Below, piece by piece: positions 8,501 through 15,972 of a stretch of DNA of 27,814 nt (within the stretch, counting starts at the first letter, position 1; each line of letters opens with the position of its first letter). This DNA is from a virus. Below the pieces are notes generated by a model. It did not search any database and was not told the DNA's origin. It saw only the letters and a list, made by a program, of their open reading frames with translations. A program made the position numbers and the translations under genes. Location: IMG/VR virus record IMGVR_UViG_3300047392_000154, positions 1 through 27,814 of that record. One strand, written 5' to 3'.

Positions 8501-10906
8501 TGTGGCACCATCTGCATAAATAATAACATTTTGAGATCCTGCGTACTGTGCACAACAATGAGCTGTACATAAATCGGTTGCACTATAACATGTATTAAAT
8601 TGTGTATATGTTGGAGGTGTAACAACTGGTAATGTAATACCAATGTTATTACCTAATTTAATTAATTGTACTCGACAGTTTGATACTTCACCAACTACAT
8701 AATCAGATACAGAGTTAACAAAATACCAAGCGTCTTTAACAAAAATATAGTCATTGAATTTTAAATCCAAGATTTCATTATAGTCTAATGCAAAATTGGC
8801 TTCTACAATTCTAGAATATGGATCGAATGTTACATCATACCATGTTTTCCAGAAAGTATTAAAACAACTAAATGCAGTTTGAGCCTTTGGATTTGTTATA
8901 GCTTGACCAATAGCATTATAATCATATAATGGCAATTCATTTTCCCAGTTTAAATCAAATGTAGTTGATGTTACTGGAAATTCTGAGTATTGACTCATTA
9001 ATGGATATTTATACATAACTTGTTCATTAACAGGCACACCACTTCCATCTTGATCAGTACCTGCGTACCATTCAATTGGTGCATTTTTTTCACCATTCCA
9101 AAAAACCAATCTCAATTTAGGTTGAATAGGTTCTCTTTTACCAACAGAAACTGCGTTAGCTCCAGTACCTTCAGATGCACCATTACCACCAGTATCTTTT
9201 GCAATATGCGGTATTAAAAACAATGCAGCTGCTTCTTCTGAGAAACCAGTACCAGGTTTTAAACCAATACCATCTAAAGGTGTTGGTGCAAATTGATCTT
9301 TATATTCTTTAGTTCCTTTGATTAATTCGTTGGTTGAGTCCAAGTTTAATTGACCAAAAGTTTGTTTGATACCTAATTGGTAGTTGTAGTTTAGATAATC
9401 TGAGTCTTCTTGATCTTTATAGATTTGGAATCTGGCTTGGTCAAAGAATAATGGTTTGATAACCATATCTTTAGACGTGTCAAGTCTAGCAGTCCAATCT
9501 TTTGATCTACCTTCTAGAATCCAATCTTTCCATGGCGTAATCGTAAAATGATTAGCTTGGAATTTAGATGGCACAAAAACTAGTCTATATCTGTTAATAA
9601 TAGACTTCATAAAATCAATCTTTCTAATGTTAGATGGCATAATACCATTAATAGACATTACATTAGGTGCATCTATACATTCAACTGCTGTATTAAAAAA
9701 TTGAATTTGTGTAGAACCAGAATAAACTGGACCAGAAATTCTAAATGTTCTAAATTCAAATTTAACACTTTGATTAGTAATTAAACTTGTATAAATTGAA
9801 GCATCTAAAGATTCTGTATTAACATATTGTGTAAAAGTCCATTGACCTACATCTAAACCAACTACTTGATTTGTTGCGATATCAATTATTTTAGCTTCCC
9901 AACCAATTATAGCATCATCTGGACTTGATCCATATAAATAAACGTCAACTTCACCAGCTGTCATTTTAAATTGATAACTACCATTTGCTGGCGCTGTGTA
10001 AATACCAGAAACTGTTTGACTTGGTGTAAAGTTATTACCTGGATCGTTAATTTCTACTGGAGTTCTCCATGGAAATTGTGCAGCAAGTACATTATATGTT
10101 ACACCTTGATTTTCTGCTCTAAATGTATTTGAGTTATCTAATGTAGCGGAAGCCACGTTATCAGATATAATATATTGATTTGTAAAAAATGAAGAATCTA
10201 AAAATGTAGAGTCATATGTGTAACCAGCTTCTTCAAAGATTTGGTCCCATAAAGCTTTAGCTCTAATTTGAGGTTTCCATTGTGTTAATCTATATGCCTT
10301 TGCAGAAGTTGGTGCTGTTGGATTTGTAAATGAATTATCAAAACCAGCAGATAATGTTGGTATATTAGGTCTATTGTTGTTGTCATATGTGTAACCCCAT
10401 TCAATTAAACCATATCTAACATCACCATTAAATAAACCGCCTTGAGTAGTCCAACTACTTGAGATGTTTTGCCATGTTTTAGAGTGGTTGTATTTGTTTA
10501 GGTTAACTTCATTCAAGAAACCACCGCCAATCTTCGAACCAAAATCTGAAGTAGAACCATAGAAAGTAATTTCGTATTCTACTGAGTTATCTTTTGAGTT
10601 AACGTTAATAGCATTTAATCTGATCGATCCATTTTCAAAAAAGATACCATTGTCAAGAATATACGCATCAGCTTTTATAGATGCATCAAAGTTTATTGAG
10701 TTAACATTAAAGACACCTTCAAAGTATGGACCATTGACAGCAGTATGAGGTACTTTAAACGTACGTGAGAATACAGAATTAGTTGCAGTAGGATCTATGA
10801 TATTAGCCACAGACAAATTTAATTTGATAGGCTCTTCAACTCTCAAATCTAATGCTACGTATTCTCCAGTGTGTTGTTGTTTTGCGTAAAGTTGTGGTTG
10901 CGCCAT
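5528..10906 (-). CDS. Giant tail/baseplate protein with Cys repeats and delta-60 beta-propeller
   Basis: The product has 1792 residues. Residues 1 to about 760 form a tail-hub or baseplate-like region (start MAQPQLYAKQQHTGEYVALD), in the style of long Bacteroidota phage structural proteins. Three Cys-rich repeats of 80-90 residues follow at about 767-1027. Each opens with a C..CC-type cluster, has an IYG/VYG strand and a GWYS/GFYK-like turn, and closes with a CxC or CxxC. Residues about 1030-1140 look Ig-like. Residues about 1186-1550 hold delta-60 repeats (LNLDGSLDTTF recurs), which fold as a beta-propeller. Two more Cys repeats lie at about 1566-1720, and a Cys-bearing tail ends the protein. 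It lies between a tail protein and the tape measure. The likely role is tail-tip architecture plus receptor or glycan binding. No enzymatic site is apparent. Confidence 0.68.
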   Translation of the reverse strand: MAQPQLYAKQQHTGEYVALDLRVEEPIKLNLSVANIIDPTATNSVFSRTFKVPHTAVNGPYFEGVFNVNSINFDASIKADAYILDNGIFFENGSIRLNAINVNSKDNSVEYEITFYGSTSDFGSKIGGGFLNEVNLNKYNHSKTWQNISSSWTTQGGLFNGDVRYGLIEWGYTYDNNNRPNIPTLSAGFDNSFTNPTAPTSAKAYRLTQWKPQIRAKALWDQIFEEAGYTYDSTFLDSSFFTNQYIISDNVASATLDNSNTFRAENQGVTYNVLAAQFPWRTPVEINDPGNNFTPSQTVSGIYTAPANGSYQFKMTAGEVDVYLYGSSPDDAIIGWEAKIIDIATNQVVGLDVGQWTFTQYVNTESLDASIYTSLITNQSVKFEFRTFRISGPVYSGSTQIQFFNTAVECIDAPNVMSINGIMPSNIRKIDFMKSIINRYRLVFVPSKFQANHFTITPWKDWILEGRSKDWTARLDTSKDMVIKPLFFDQARFQIYKDQEDSDYLNYNYQLGIKQTFGQLNLDSTNELIKGTKEYKDQFAPTPLDGIGLKPGTGFSEEAAALFLIPHIAKDTGGNGASEGTGANAVSVGKREPIQPKLRLVFWNGEKNAPIEWYAGTDQDGSGVPVNEQVMYKYPLMSQYSEFPVTSTTFDLNWENELPLYDYNAIGQAITNPKAQTAFSCFNTFWKTWYDVTFDPYSRIVEANFALDYNEILDLKFNDYIFVKDAWYFVNSVSDYVVGEVSNCRVQLIKLGNNIGITLPVVTPPTYTQFNTCYSATDLCTAHCCAQYAGSQNVIIYADGATLVDSTIAYQDANGGIIAAPGYYADQSGTIYVNSNGAILVQDTSACNCTPVSYPYTVHLNTTGCDVCCNNGPLITVYGSVGPNNFIGNSSFWTNSGLTIPGPAGFYKQTGATTALQVTPNGSVVNNFLCSNCTCTVYYPFTVCKSSTLCDACCCPNGTTTVWGSNPTFASNTNLYLDNTGANPPAGQTPSYAPAGWYKFNSTTVAQVTGMVGDITAFGTCSGCPTCLVGPVSGTVNVSSQKAGYTTSTTVQKSFDNGATWVDVVTVTIEALDPDDTEKSVIFSCEENVRLRAINSTTTVNGDMQTNYLINLDIFEDSVAQTPATVTLTIPSTTNAIYTYEFNNLVTGGDVVPTTSILAVGGQYTQYKTTTGLNDIAGLTAIADLSTSFDVIGGFTNSTNPNLARVESIVTYNDKIYVLGIFNQYKGNSIANRIACLNLDGSLDTTFNTNVGTGLSANTDPNFPQGKLYMSPTGKLYVTGTFSTFNGTTIIGRIFRLNLNGTLDTSFVTGTGFNDYITSIQFKTISGDEKLFVAGAFIRYNDISAPFGNARRAIAINSNGSIYTSFNVGTGFTGGFNTVVLDMALYNDKLYYTLSGTGGSSYAWKGTTFTSNVCALNLDGSLDTTFTTAAGNGFNQDVETIQVDSTGLYLAGEFSSYKGTTSHRVAKLGFDATLDTTFNNSTNPFTPFSTNRIDLKVVASGLYVWGRFATYRSFSANNLVKINKTDGSPITSFNVGAGFENTPNTDYVYTLEEVNYLTPPTTYQLDISYSNESPCAAYCARPYTTIIYGNNTSLVTSTVLYANSTGSAFAAAGWYSDGATIAQVDGNGVIISYTDINSCNCNTLYPFDVFYSATNECVACGQGVPSLETVYGIYPNWSGNVLLYADATGTTPAPQGWYAFNLTALHVGANGYVDQFGLCEEDCTLPELCAGVFVRNDAGYDINWNAQTCGIGNLIFGTIPAGANNYPIGYSCIDLNTLNVTGPYTITEINYC

Positions 10907-10907
10907 T

Positions 10908-12389
10908 TTAAATAGTTTGTATTGATTGCGTCATTGCTAATTTAATAGTAAAGGTACCTTGCACAAGTTTAGTTTGTCTAACATTCTTGGTTGTATAACT
11001 TGTATTTGTGACAGTACAGTTGTATGGTATATTATCAGCTTGTGTGTTATTAGGATCTTTGATATATGCCAACACTTGTGGTGATTTAACTAAACCTTCT
11101 AATAGATCTACTTGATCTTGAGTTAACCAGTCAGATTGAATTGAATACATTGTCTCTGCTGATTTAGCATATGGTTTAGTGCCACCGATAACTGTTGCAT
11201 TACCAAAAGGTACCGAGTTTGGTTGAGCTACTGGAACTGGTGTTGCAGCTGAATAATTTAACTGCTCTTGGTTATAGTTACTCTGTGTTGTATTTATACT
11301 TTTTTCTGTGAACATTGTAAAGTTTAAATAATCTCTACCACCTAAAGTATTGAACCAAGAAAGTCTAACTCTTGGGTACAAAGGCGCACAGTATTCTTGA
11401 ATTGTAAATTGTGATTTTAAAGTCGCTGGAGTGCTGAAACCACAACCAGTCGATTGGTTATATCCTTGAATAGAGATAGTCTGACCAGCAGAGACTGGTG
11501 TCCAACCAAGAGCTTGTGCCAGTTTATCAGGACTAGCCAATACATGGACTAAACTATATTTAGCATCTAATGTGGTGCCAATAGTGTTTGTACAGATTTC
11601 TCTTTGACCAAAACCAGAACTAGTTAACATTGGAACATCTGTTGTGTTTACAATTGTACCAGTTGAATCTTTTCTTTCAAATCTAAAACCAAAGATTGCA
11701 TATGGTTGTGAACCAGAGATTGGTGTCCAGTTTAAATAGCTCAAGACGATATTATCAAACTGATAAATGTCTTGATTTAATGGTGCATAATTTAAAGGAT
11801 GTGCTAAACCAATATTGTGGTCATAGTTTGTATTAGCATCGAATGGATTACCACCAAAAATACCAGATTGAAATGTAGATCTCATCTGCCATTGTTGTTC
11901 AAGGTCTGTCATTGATGCACAAAAAACTGTAACTGGTGTAGTTAGATTACCATTTTGTGTATTGCCTGAATAAAGCAAGAATGCTGGTTCACCTGCAGTG
12001 TCTGTTACACCATTGTAAATTTGTGTAATGCCGTTTAAAGTATACTCTTCACCTACTTTAATAAAATACTTTTGTGACATTAGGTTGTTATCGCTATAGA
12101 CTTTTGAGTTATCATAGTCAATCGTTAATTCACCTTGAGTCATTGCAGCGTTAACATTTGATGAATCTATGTAACCTTGTACTAGAGTCGAGATGTCAAT
12201 CATACCAAAGCCCGATGGGTTTGCACGTTGTTTGATTCTTTGGACTGCTGTTGCGTTACCTACTTCATAAATGTCAAAAACATATTTAAAGTCAGTTGAG
12301 TTTACTTTAGAACTAGCAACTGACCACACGATTGGGTTATAGGCTGGTGAAATCCAAACTGGTTTGTAGGGTACTGATGTTATCGCCAT
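10908..12389 (-). CDS. Tail / baseplate structural protein
   Basis: The product has 493 residues. It is rich in Thr, Ser, Asn and aromatic residues, consistent with beta structure. The N-terminus contains VWISPAYNPIVWSV and FKYVFDIYEV, a pattern seen in uncharacterised structural proteins of Bacteroidota siphoviruses. There is no signal peptide and no catalytic motif. It overlaps the preceding gene by 10 nt and ends one base before the start of the 1792-residue protein, so the two are probably translated together and assemble in the same tail-tip structure. An exact role (distal tail protein, hub or adaptor) cannot be assigned from the sequence alone. Confidence 0.55.
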   Translation of the reverse strand: MAITSVPYKPVWISPAYNPIVWSVASSKVNSTDFKYVFDIYEVGNATAVQRIKQRANPSGFGMIDISTLVQGYIDSSNVNAAMTQGELTIDYDNSKVYSDNNLMSQKYFIKVGEEYTLNGITQIYNGVTDTAGEPAFLLYSGNTQNGNLTTPVTVFCASMTDLEQQWQMRSTFQSGIFGGNPFDANTNYDHNIGLAHPLNYAPLNQDIYQFDNIVLSYLNWTPISGSQPYAIFGFRFERKDSTGTIVNTTDVPMLTSSGFGQREICTNTIGTTLDAKYSLVHVLASPDKLAQALGWTPVSAGQTISIQGYNQSTGCGFSTPATLKSQFTIQEYCAPLYPRVRLSWFNTLGGRDYLNFTMFTEKSINTTQSNYNQEQLNYSAATPVPVAQPNSVPFGNATVIGGTKPYAKSAETMYSIQSDWLTQDQVDLLEGLVKSPQVLAYIKDPNNTQADNIPYNCTVTNTSYTTKNVRQTKLVQGTFTIKLAMTQSIQTI

Positions 12390-13195
12390 GTTAATTTATT
12401 TTTTATTTTGGAGCTCCATTTGTCTACGATGGTTCTCTTCTTCTCTTTGTTTATTTTTTCTGTGTGCGAGGTAGTTGAAGATTCCAATAATACTAGTTCG
12501 TTCAACTTCTCCAGTTTTGGTAATATCGTCTCCTGCACAGTAGAATATGATTTTGCTCCAGTTTCTAGCAGATCTAACATGATCTGGGTCGTTAGGTCGA
12601 TCATTGCTTTCTCTCTCAGCGTCGTCTGTGGATTCTGTGTCAAAGAGCTGAGAGTAGTTTCTACGTAATACTTTGACACTGCTAAAAAAAAATTAAATGC
12701 ACCCGTTACATATTTAACAGGCAAATGCAAGAACTCTTCAGCTCTTGTCATTAATGTATCTGAGTTATAGGCTTCAACTTCCATCCACTTTTCAGTGATT
12801 TGTACTGCTGGTCTATAAAGGATTGCCATCATGATGTGCAATTTCTTTTGACTCATAGGATCTGTTTTTAAAACATCCATATCTGCAAACTCACCTAATG
12901 TAATTTTACTCATATCTAAAAAGCCATACAATTCACCTTTGTGAACAAAGTTTTTGTGAAATGGTGTTGTGTCTTCTAAATTTAAATAGTTTTCAACTAC
13001 TGCATCCCAGATAACAATAAACTGATGCTTCTCTAGCTTCTTTAATTCATTCAGGTCACACTTTGAAATGTGGCTAATGATTTCCATCTTGGCACTAAAA
13101 TCTTGACGTACAATGAGATCCTGTATGTCATAATACTGTTGGATTGTTACATCCTCTATTTTATATTCTTTGCCTGAAATTTTAAATTCTATCAT
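12380..13195 (-). CDS. Putative tail assembly chaperone-like protein
   Basis: The product has 271 residues. It starts with a small beta-hairpin-like segment (IEFKISGKEYKIEDVTIQQY). A helical body follows with ITLGEFADMD (about 98-107) and LHIMMAILYRPAV (about 119-131), a pattern I associate with proteins encoded upstream of tape-measure genes in Bacteroidota phages. The last 40 residues are Lys- and Ser/Thr-rich. Its start overlaps the previous stop as ATGA. A tail assembly chaperone is the most natural role in this slot, but two large tail genes intervene before the tape measure. No programmed-frameshift partner was found. The assignment is tentative. Confidence 0.4.
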   Translation of the reverse strand: MIEFKISGKEYKIEDVTIQQYYDIQDLIVRQDFSAKMEIISHISKCDLNELKKLEKHQFIVIWDAVVENYLNLEDTTPFHKNFVHKGELYGFLDMSKITLGEFADMDVLKTDPMSQKKLHIMMAILYRPAVQITEKWMEVEAYNSDTLMTRAEEFLHLPVKYVTGAFNFFLAVSKYYVETTLSSLTQNPQTTLREKAMIDLTTQIMLDLLETGAKSYSTVQETILPKLEKLNELVLLESSTTSHTEKINKEKKRTIVDKWSSKIKNKLTWR

Positions 13196-13674
13196 GATAT
13201 GTAATCTTTTATTGTCTCTCTGACTAAACGTTCCATTGAAACATTTAATTTGTCTTGGACTAATTTATTTACTCTACTTTCAAAACCATCCATAGCAGTC
13301 CAGTTTTGTGCTCTAATACCCATTGTACCTTTACTGTAACCCATAAAAGGCAAACCAAAGATACCATTTTGTCTAATAGTATCAAATTCATTATGTCTAG
13401 GACCAGAACCAAAGTTAGTTGCTTGTGCTCTTTTACGTACACCTGCAGGTAAAGCATCTAAATCTATAAATAATTCCCATTGGTTGTCTGCACCTTTTTC
13501 AAATTTAATCATATTAGGTGTCAAAGAACGAGCTAATTTACCTGTTGCATATGGGTTTTGTGGTGTATTACCAGGTCTTGGTACTTGTTGACGTAGACGT
13601 GGAAACATAAATTGACGAATTGAATCGCCAACTTGTTTCATTTGCATGTCTAGTATTTCTTGTATAGTTGCCAT
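13192..13674 (-). CDS. HK97 gp10-like head-tail / tail completion protein
   Basis: The product has 160 residues and is basic. It has an N-terminal helix, a segment with NPYATGKLARSL (about 41-52) and a second with GFESRVNKLVQDKL (about 133-146), followed by a helical end. The pattern of a helix, then a tGkLarSl-like turn, beta strands and a C-terminal helix matches gp10-like minor tail proteins that join the tail to the head. Starts and stops are coupled on both sides (TAATG upstream, ATGA downstream). Position in the gene order supports the role more than sequence does. Confidence 0.5.
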   Translation of the reverse strand: MATIQEILDMQMKQVGDSIRQFMFPRLRQQVPRPGNTPQNPYATGKLARSLTPNMIKFEKGADNQWELFIDLDALPAGVRKRAQATNFGSGPRHNEFDTIRQNGIFGLPFMGYSKGTMGIRAQNWTAMDGFESRVNKLVQDKLNVSMERLVRETIKDYIS

Positions 13675-14141
13675 TACGATACAGGATTATTACAATTATC
13701 TAAAGGTGATATAGTTTCTATTTGCAATTGACAAGTCCAACCACAAGTTGAGTTTTTATAACCTTCAAAAAATGGTGTTGCCACTGCAGGTAAATTTATG
13801 TTATATCGAAAATCTTTCCAAGTAGTTAATCTATATTTAGCTAAAATATCTCGCAAGATTTCCATTGTGTTTGAGTGTGTACGCTCTTCAAGATCTAATG
13901 AAGATTTAGCCAAGTCCATAACTATTAAGTCGAAGTCGTATGTTGTCGAACCTTCAGTAATAGTGGCTGGTTGTGGTATTAACATCACATATGGATATTT
14001 GGCTGAAACCTGTTGGTCATCAGTTGGAATTTCTACCATGGATTGAGGTCCACAACGAAAAGTCTTGATAGCTGGGTGGTCATTGCATATTTGTCTCAAT
14101 GATTCTACCACATTTCTATATGTTGAACTATAAACTGCCAT
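13674..14141 (-). CDS. Tail terminator/completion-like protein
   Basis: The product has 155 residues with a mixed alpha/beta pattern. It has an N-terminal helix (YRNVVESLRQICNDHPAIKTF), strands around KYPYVMLIPQ (about 68-77) and TTYDFDLIVMDL (about 86-97), and a helix at about 102-121. The order helix, strand, strand, helix resembles tail-terminator folds such as lambda gpU or HK97 gp10-neighbour proteins. It is the first gene after the element downstream of the terminase gene and opens the tail block. Its ATG has a TATATTTA motif 25 nt upstream. No defining motif is visible. Confidence 0.45.
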   Translation of the reverse strand: MAVYSSTYRNVVESLRQICNDHPAIKTFRCGPQSMVEIPTDDQQVSAKYPYVMLIPQPATITEGSTTYDFDLIVMDLAKSSLDLEERTHSNTMEILRDILAKYRLTTWKDFRYNINLPAVATPFFEGYKNSTCGWTCQLQIETISPLDNCNNPVS

Positions 14142-14166
14142 TCTTTTTAAATTTGTTTGTTATTAA

Positions 14167-14174
14167 TAAATATA
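14167..14174 (-). promoter_or_regulatory. TATATTTA promoter-like element opening the tail block
   Basis: TATATTTA on the minus strand ends 25 nt before the ATG at 14141, with GTTCAA 13 nt further upstream, as before the tape measure gene. It sits directly after a terminator hairpin, a sensible place to restart transcription for tail genes. Confidence 0.42.
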
Positions 14175-14212
14175 TCGTTTTTAGAAATTGAACGGTTACA
14201 GCGACAATAAAT

Positions 14213-14248
14213 TTAAAAAATAGTGGTGCGTTAGCAACACCTATTTTT
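14213..14248 (-). terminator. Terminator downstream of the terminase gene
   Basis: On the minus strand AAAAATAG (14241-14248) pairs with CTATTTTT (14216-14223). The stem continues through GTG/CAC with a small bulge and is followed by a T-run. It ends the terminase transcript and forms the lower-coordinate end of repeat copy A. A diverged counterpart hairpin occupies the same place beside copy B. Confidence 0.65.
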
Positions 14249-14366
14249 GGTTTATAATTCTTTTAGAATTATTTACCTGGTCCCTAGAGGACCAACCTTT
14301 AGCGCTTGAGGGACCAACCTTTAGCGCTTGAGGGACCAACCTTTAGCGCTCGAGGGACCAACCTTT
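14248..14366. repeat. Iteron-like element, copy A (3.5 units of 22 bp plus palindromes)
   Basis: Plus-strand units of GGACCAACCTTTAGCGCTTGAG begin at 14289, 14311 and 14333 (the third has CTCGAG), with a partial unit at 14355-14366. Beside them lie GGTCC/GGACC arms (14279-14283, 14289-14293) and an AT-rich palindrome (ATAATTCT at 14254-14261, AGAATTAT at 14265-14272) inside an outer GGT/ACC pair. Bases 14248-14322 are identical to 22138-22212. The terminase stop codon overlaps the last partial unit. Iterons beside an AT-rich dyad suggest a replication origin; a packaging site next to the terminase gene is an alternative. Confidence 0.85.
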
Positions 14367-15591
14367 AATCAATTGGACTACTTGCTCTACGACCATTTGC
14401 AAAGGTGTATTGTCCACCTTTTGGTTTTGAAAGTGCATAACGTATAGCATCTATTGCGTGGTTGTGTTCGTCAATAGGTTTGTCAGAACCTGGTTTCCAT
14501 GAATACAAGAATGCTTCATCGTGTAAGTCTGAACTATTAGGATGCATGTAAACTTCATACTCTTTGAGTGTGTTAATACCAGCTTGAATTGAATCTGGTC
14601 CTTTGTATGCTGGTTTAACATTAAAACCAGCTCTTTTTAGATCTTCAATAGATTTAGGTTCTGCAGAGTCTGCAATTATTTGATCTCGTGAAGTAATACC
14701 AAGCTTTTTCATTTGATCCGCCAAGTCTGCATTCGTGAGTCCTGGCGAGTAGATCAATTGCTTTAAATAAAGTTTGTTATTTTTCTTTTTAACCTCGACC
14801 AAAGATGCTGGATCATTAGAAAACCCAAAATCCAGACCGTATACTGTATCGTATTCACCTTGTGGGTCTGGTGTACCAACTTGCCAGTTCTCGAAGATTC
14901 TACCTACGATACCATCTAACCATTTGCCTTCAATATGGTGTGCATAGTATTCTGGATCTAAATCTTTCATACGTTCCCACTCTGCAATCTTTTTAGGATC
15001 TAGGTTTTCTTCGTTGTCTTTGTATGTGGTGTGAATAAACTCATGATCGTCAAACCACTTTGGGTTAGGTTGACCATCAATATAAAATCTTTTATGAATC
15101 CAATGTCTCTTTGAAGTAGGGTTAAAGAGGATAAAGACCTTTCTTTCAGAGCCTTTTGATCTAAATGAGTCATTTAATTTGATAAATTCTTCTTCTGATG
15201 GTAACTCTGTAGCTTCATCTATTAATAAATGGGTTACACCTGCTAAACCTTTACCTTTTGCAGTCATTGTACCATCTTGTAGTTTCATAGCATGTGTAAT
15301 AACCATATTGCCATTTAGGACATTGGTCATTTCATCGCCTTCGATCTTGATAAATCTTTTAATGTTCCAAGACTCAGCTAAATCAAGAATATCTCTATAG
15401 ATGGATGATTTGATTGACTTTTGGGTATAACGAGATACAACACCTCTGAAATACTCTTCGCCCATTAATCTGATTAAAAAGAATGCCGCGGCTTGCGTTG
15501 ACTTGCCTGATCCACGTCCACCAGAAATCAGATAATATGTTTTATCTGAGTGAAACATTGGTGCATATGGGTCTAGGATTTTAAAGTCCAT
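14365..15591 (-). CDS. terL: Terminase large subunit
   Basis: The 408-residue product is the DNA-packaging motor and nuclease. The ATPase has Walker A SGGRGSGKST (23-32) and Walker B HLLIDEATE (121-129), with the coupling region LFNPTS near 155-160. The C-terminal RNase-H-like nuclease shows Asp254 (YGLDFGFSNDPAS), Asp308 (IIADSAEPKS) and Asp381 (HAIDAIRYAL), the expected acidic triad. Length and motifs fit the PBSX/SPP1 type. The ATG overlaps the previous gene by 11 nt. The stop codon lies within the first unit (transcription sense) of the iteron-like element. The TerS-like gene lies about 1.4 kb upstream, separated by a sigma-like gene and small proteins. Confidence 0.96.
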   Translation of the reverse strand: MDFKILDPYAPMFHSDKTYYLISGGRGSGKSTQAAAFFLIRLMGEEYFRGVVSRYTQKSIKSSIYRDILDLAESWNIKRFIKIEGDEMTNVLNGNMVITHAMKLQDGTMTAKGKGLAGVTHLLIDEATELPSEEEFIKLNDSFRSKGSERKVFILFNPTSKRHWIHKRFYIDGQPNPKWFDDHEFIHTTYKDNEENLDPKKIAEWERMKDLDPEYYAHHIEGKWLDGIVGRIFENWQVGTPDPQGEYDTVYGLDFGFSNDPASLVEVKKKNNKLYLKQLIYSPGLTNADLADQMKKLGITSRDQIIADSAEPKSIEDLKRAGFNVKPAYKGPDSIQAGINTLKEYEVYMHPNSSDLHDEAFLYSWKPGSDKPIDEHNHAIDAIRYALSKPKGGQYTFANGRRASSPID

Positions 15592-15784
15592 TGGCTCTAA
15601 TCTCTTTTTTTAATCTAGTTATAACTTTGTTTACACACGCAGAGCAAGATGTTACTTGATCATTAGCGCCTGTAATATCATTATAAAGATCAAAGATTAT
15701 TTTAGCTTCATTTGGCGTAAAGACTTGTTTAGCTGAGATTAAAATCTTTGCATCTACTAATCTGTGTAATATGTCTTCGTTCAT
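15581..15784 (-). CDS. Small conserved-looking protein with a CxxC
   Basis: The product has 67 residues and is mostly helical. The N-terminus is LHRLVDAKILISAKQVFTPNEA, and the end holds CSACVNKVITRLKKEI, a single CxxC followed by a basic amphipathic helix. One CxxC alone could bind metal only as a dimer or with a partner. It overlaps both neighbours (ATGA upstream, 11 nt into the terminase gene), so it is co-translated with the packaging genes. I do not recognise a specific function. A role beside terminase or in head-tail joining would be guesswork. Confidence 0.6.
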   Translation of the reverse strand: MNEDILHRLVDAKILISAKQVFTPNEAKIIFDLYNDITGANDQVTSCSACVNKVITRLKKEIRANGL

Positions 15785-15972
15785 TTTGATTTATTTTGTT
15801 TGTAATCTATTATAAAGCCTATGGCGACTATAATGTTCATACCGCAGCTCATTAGAATTTCGTGTAAATCTTCATACACGTTTAACATTAAATGGACATG
15901 TCCTAAACTCCAGAATGGAATAGCCAAGTTTTGACTAATCCAAACTAAAGTCCATTTAATAAAGTGTTTCAT
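15781..15972 (-). CDS. Small membrane protein
   Basis: The product has 63 residues. A hydrophobic N-terminal stretch (WTLVWISQNLAIPFWSLG) and a second at about 44-55 (MNIIVAIGFIID) suggest two membrane passes with a Lys-rich C-terminus. Its ATG overlaps the stop of the preceding membrane protein as TAATG, and its stop overlaps the next start as ATGA. Two adjacent small membrane proteins in a late phage operon could serve lysis or superinfection control. No family is recognised. Confidence 0.55.
   Translation of the reverse strand: MKHFIKWTLVWISQNLAIPFWSLGHVHLMLNVYEDLHEILMSCGMNIIVAIGFIIDYKQNKSK

Noticed and set aside
12380-13195. Programmed -1 frameshift of a tail chaperone pair
   Set aside because: No slippery heptamer plus out-of-frame extension was found at its end; the next gene starts with its own ATG after a 10-nt overlap.
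13269-13457. A 62-codon frame on the minus strand inside the gp10-like gene
   Set aside because: It is wholly inside a better-supported gene in another frame, with no coupling or motif.
14281-14366. The 22-bp repeats read as a CRISPR array
   Set aside because: The units abut without spacers, and no cas gene is present.
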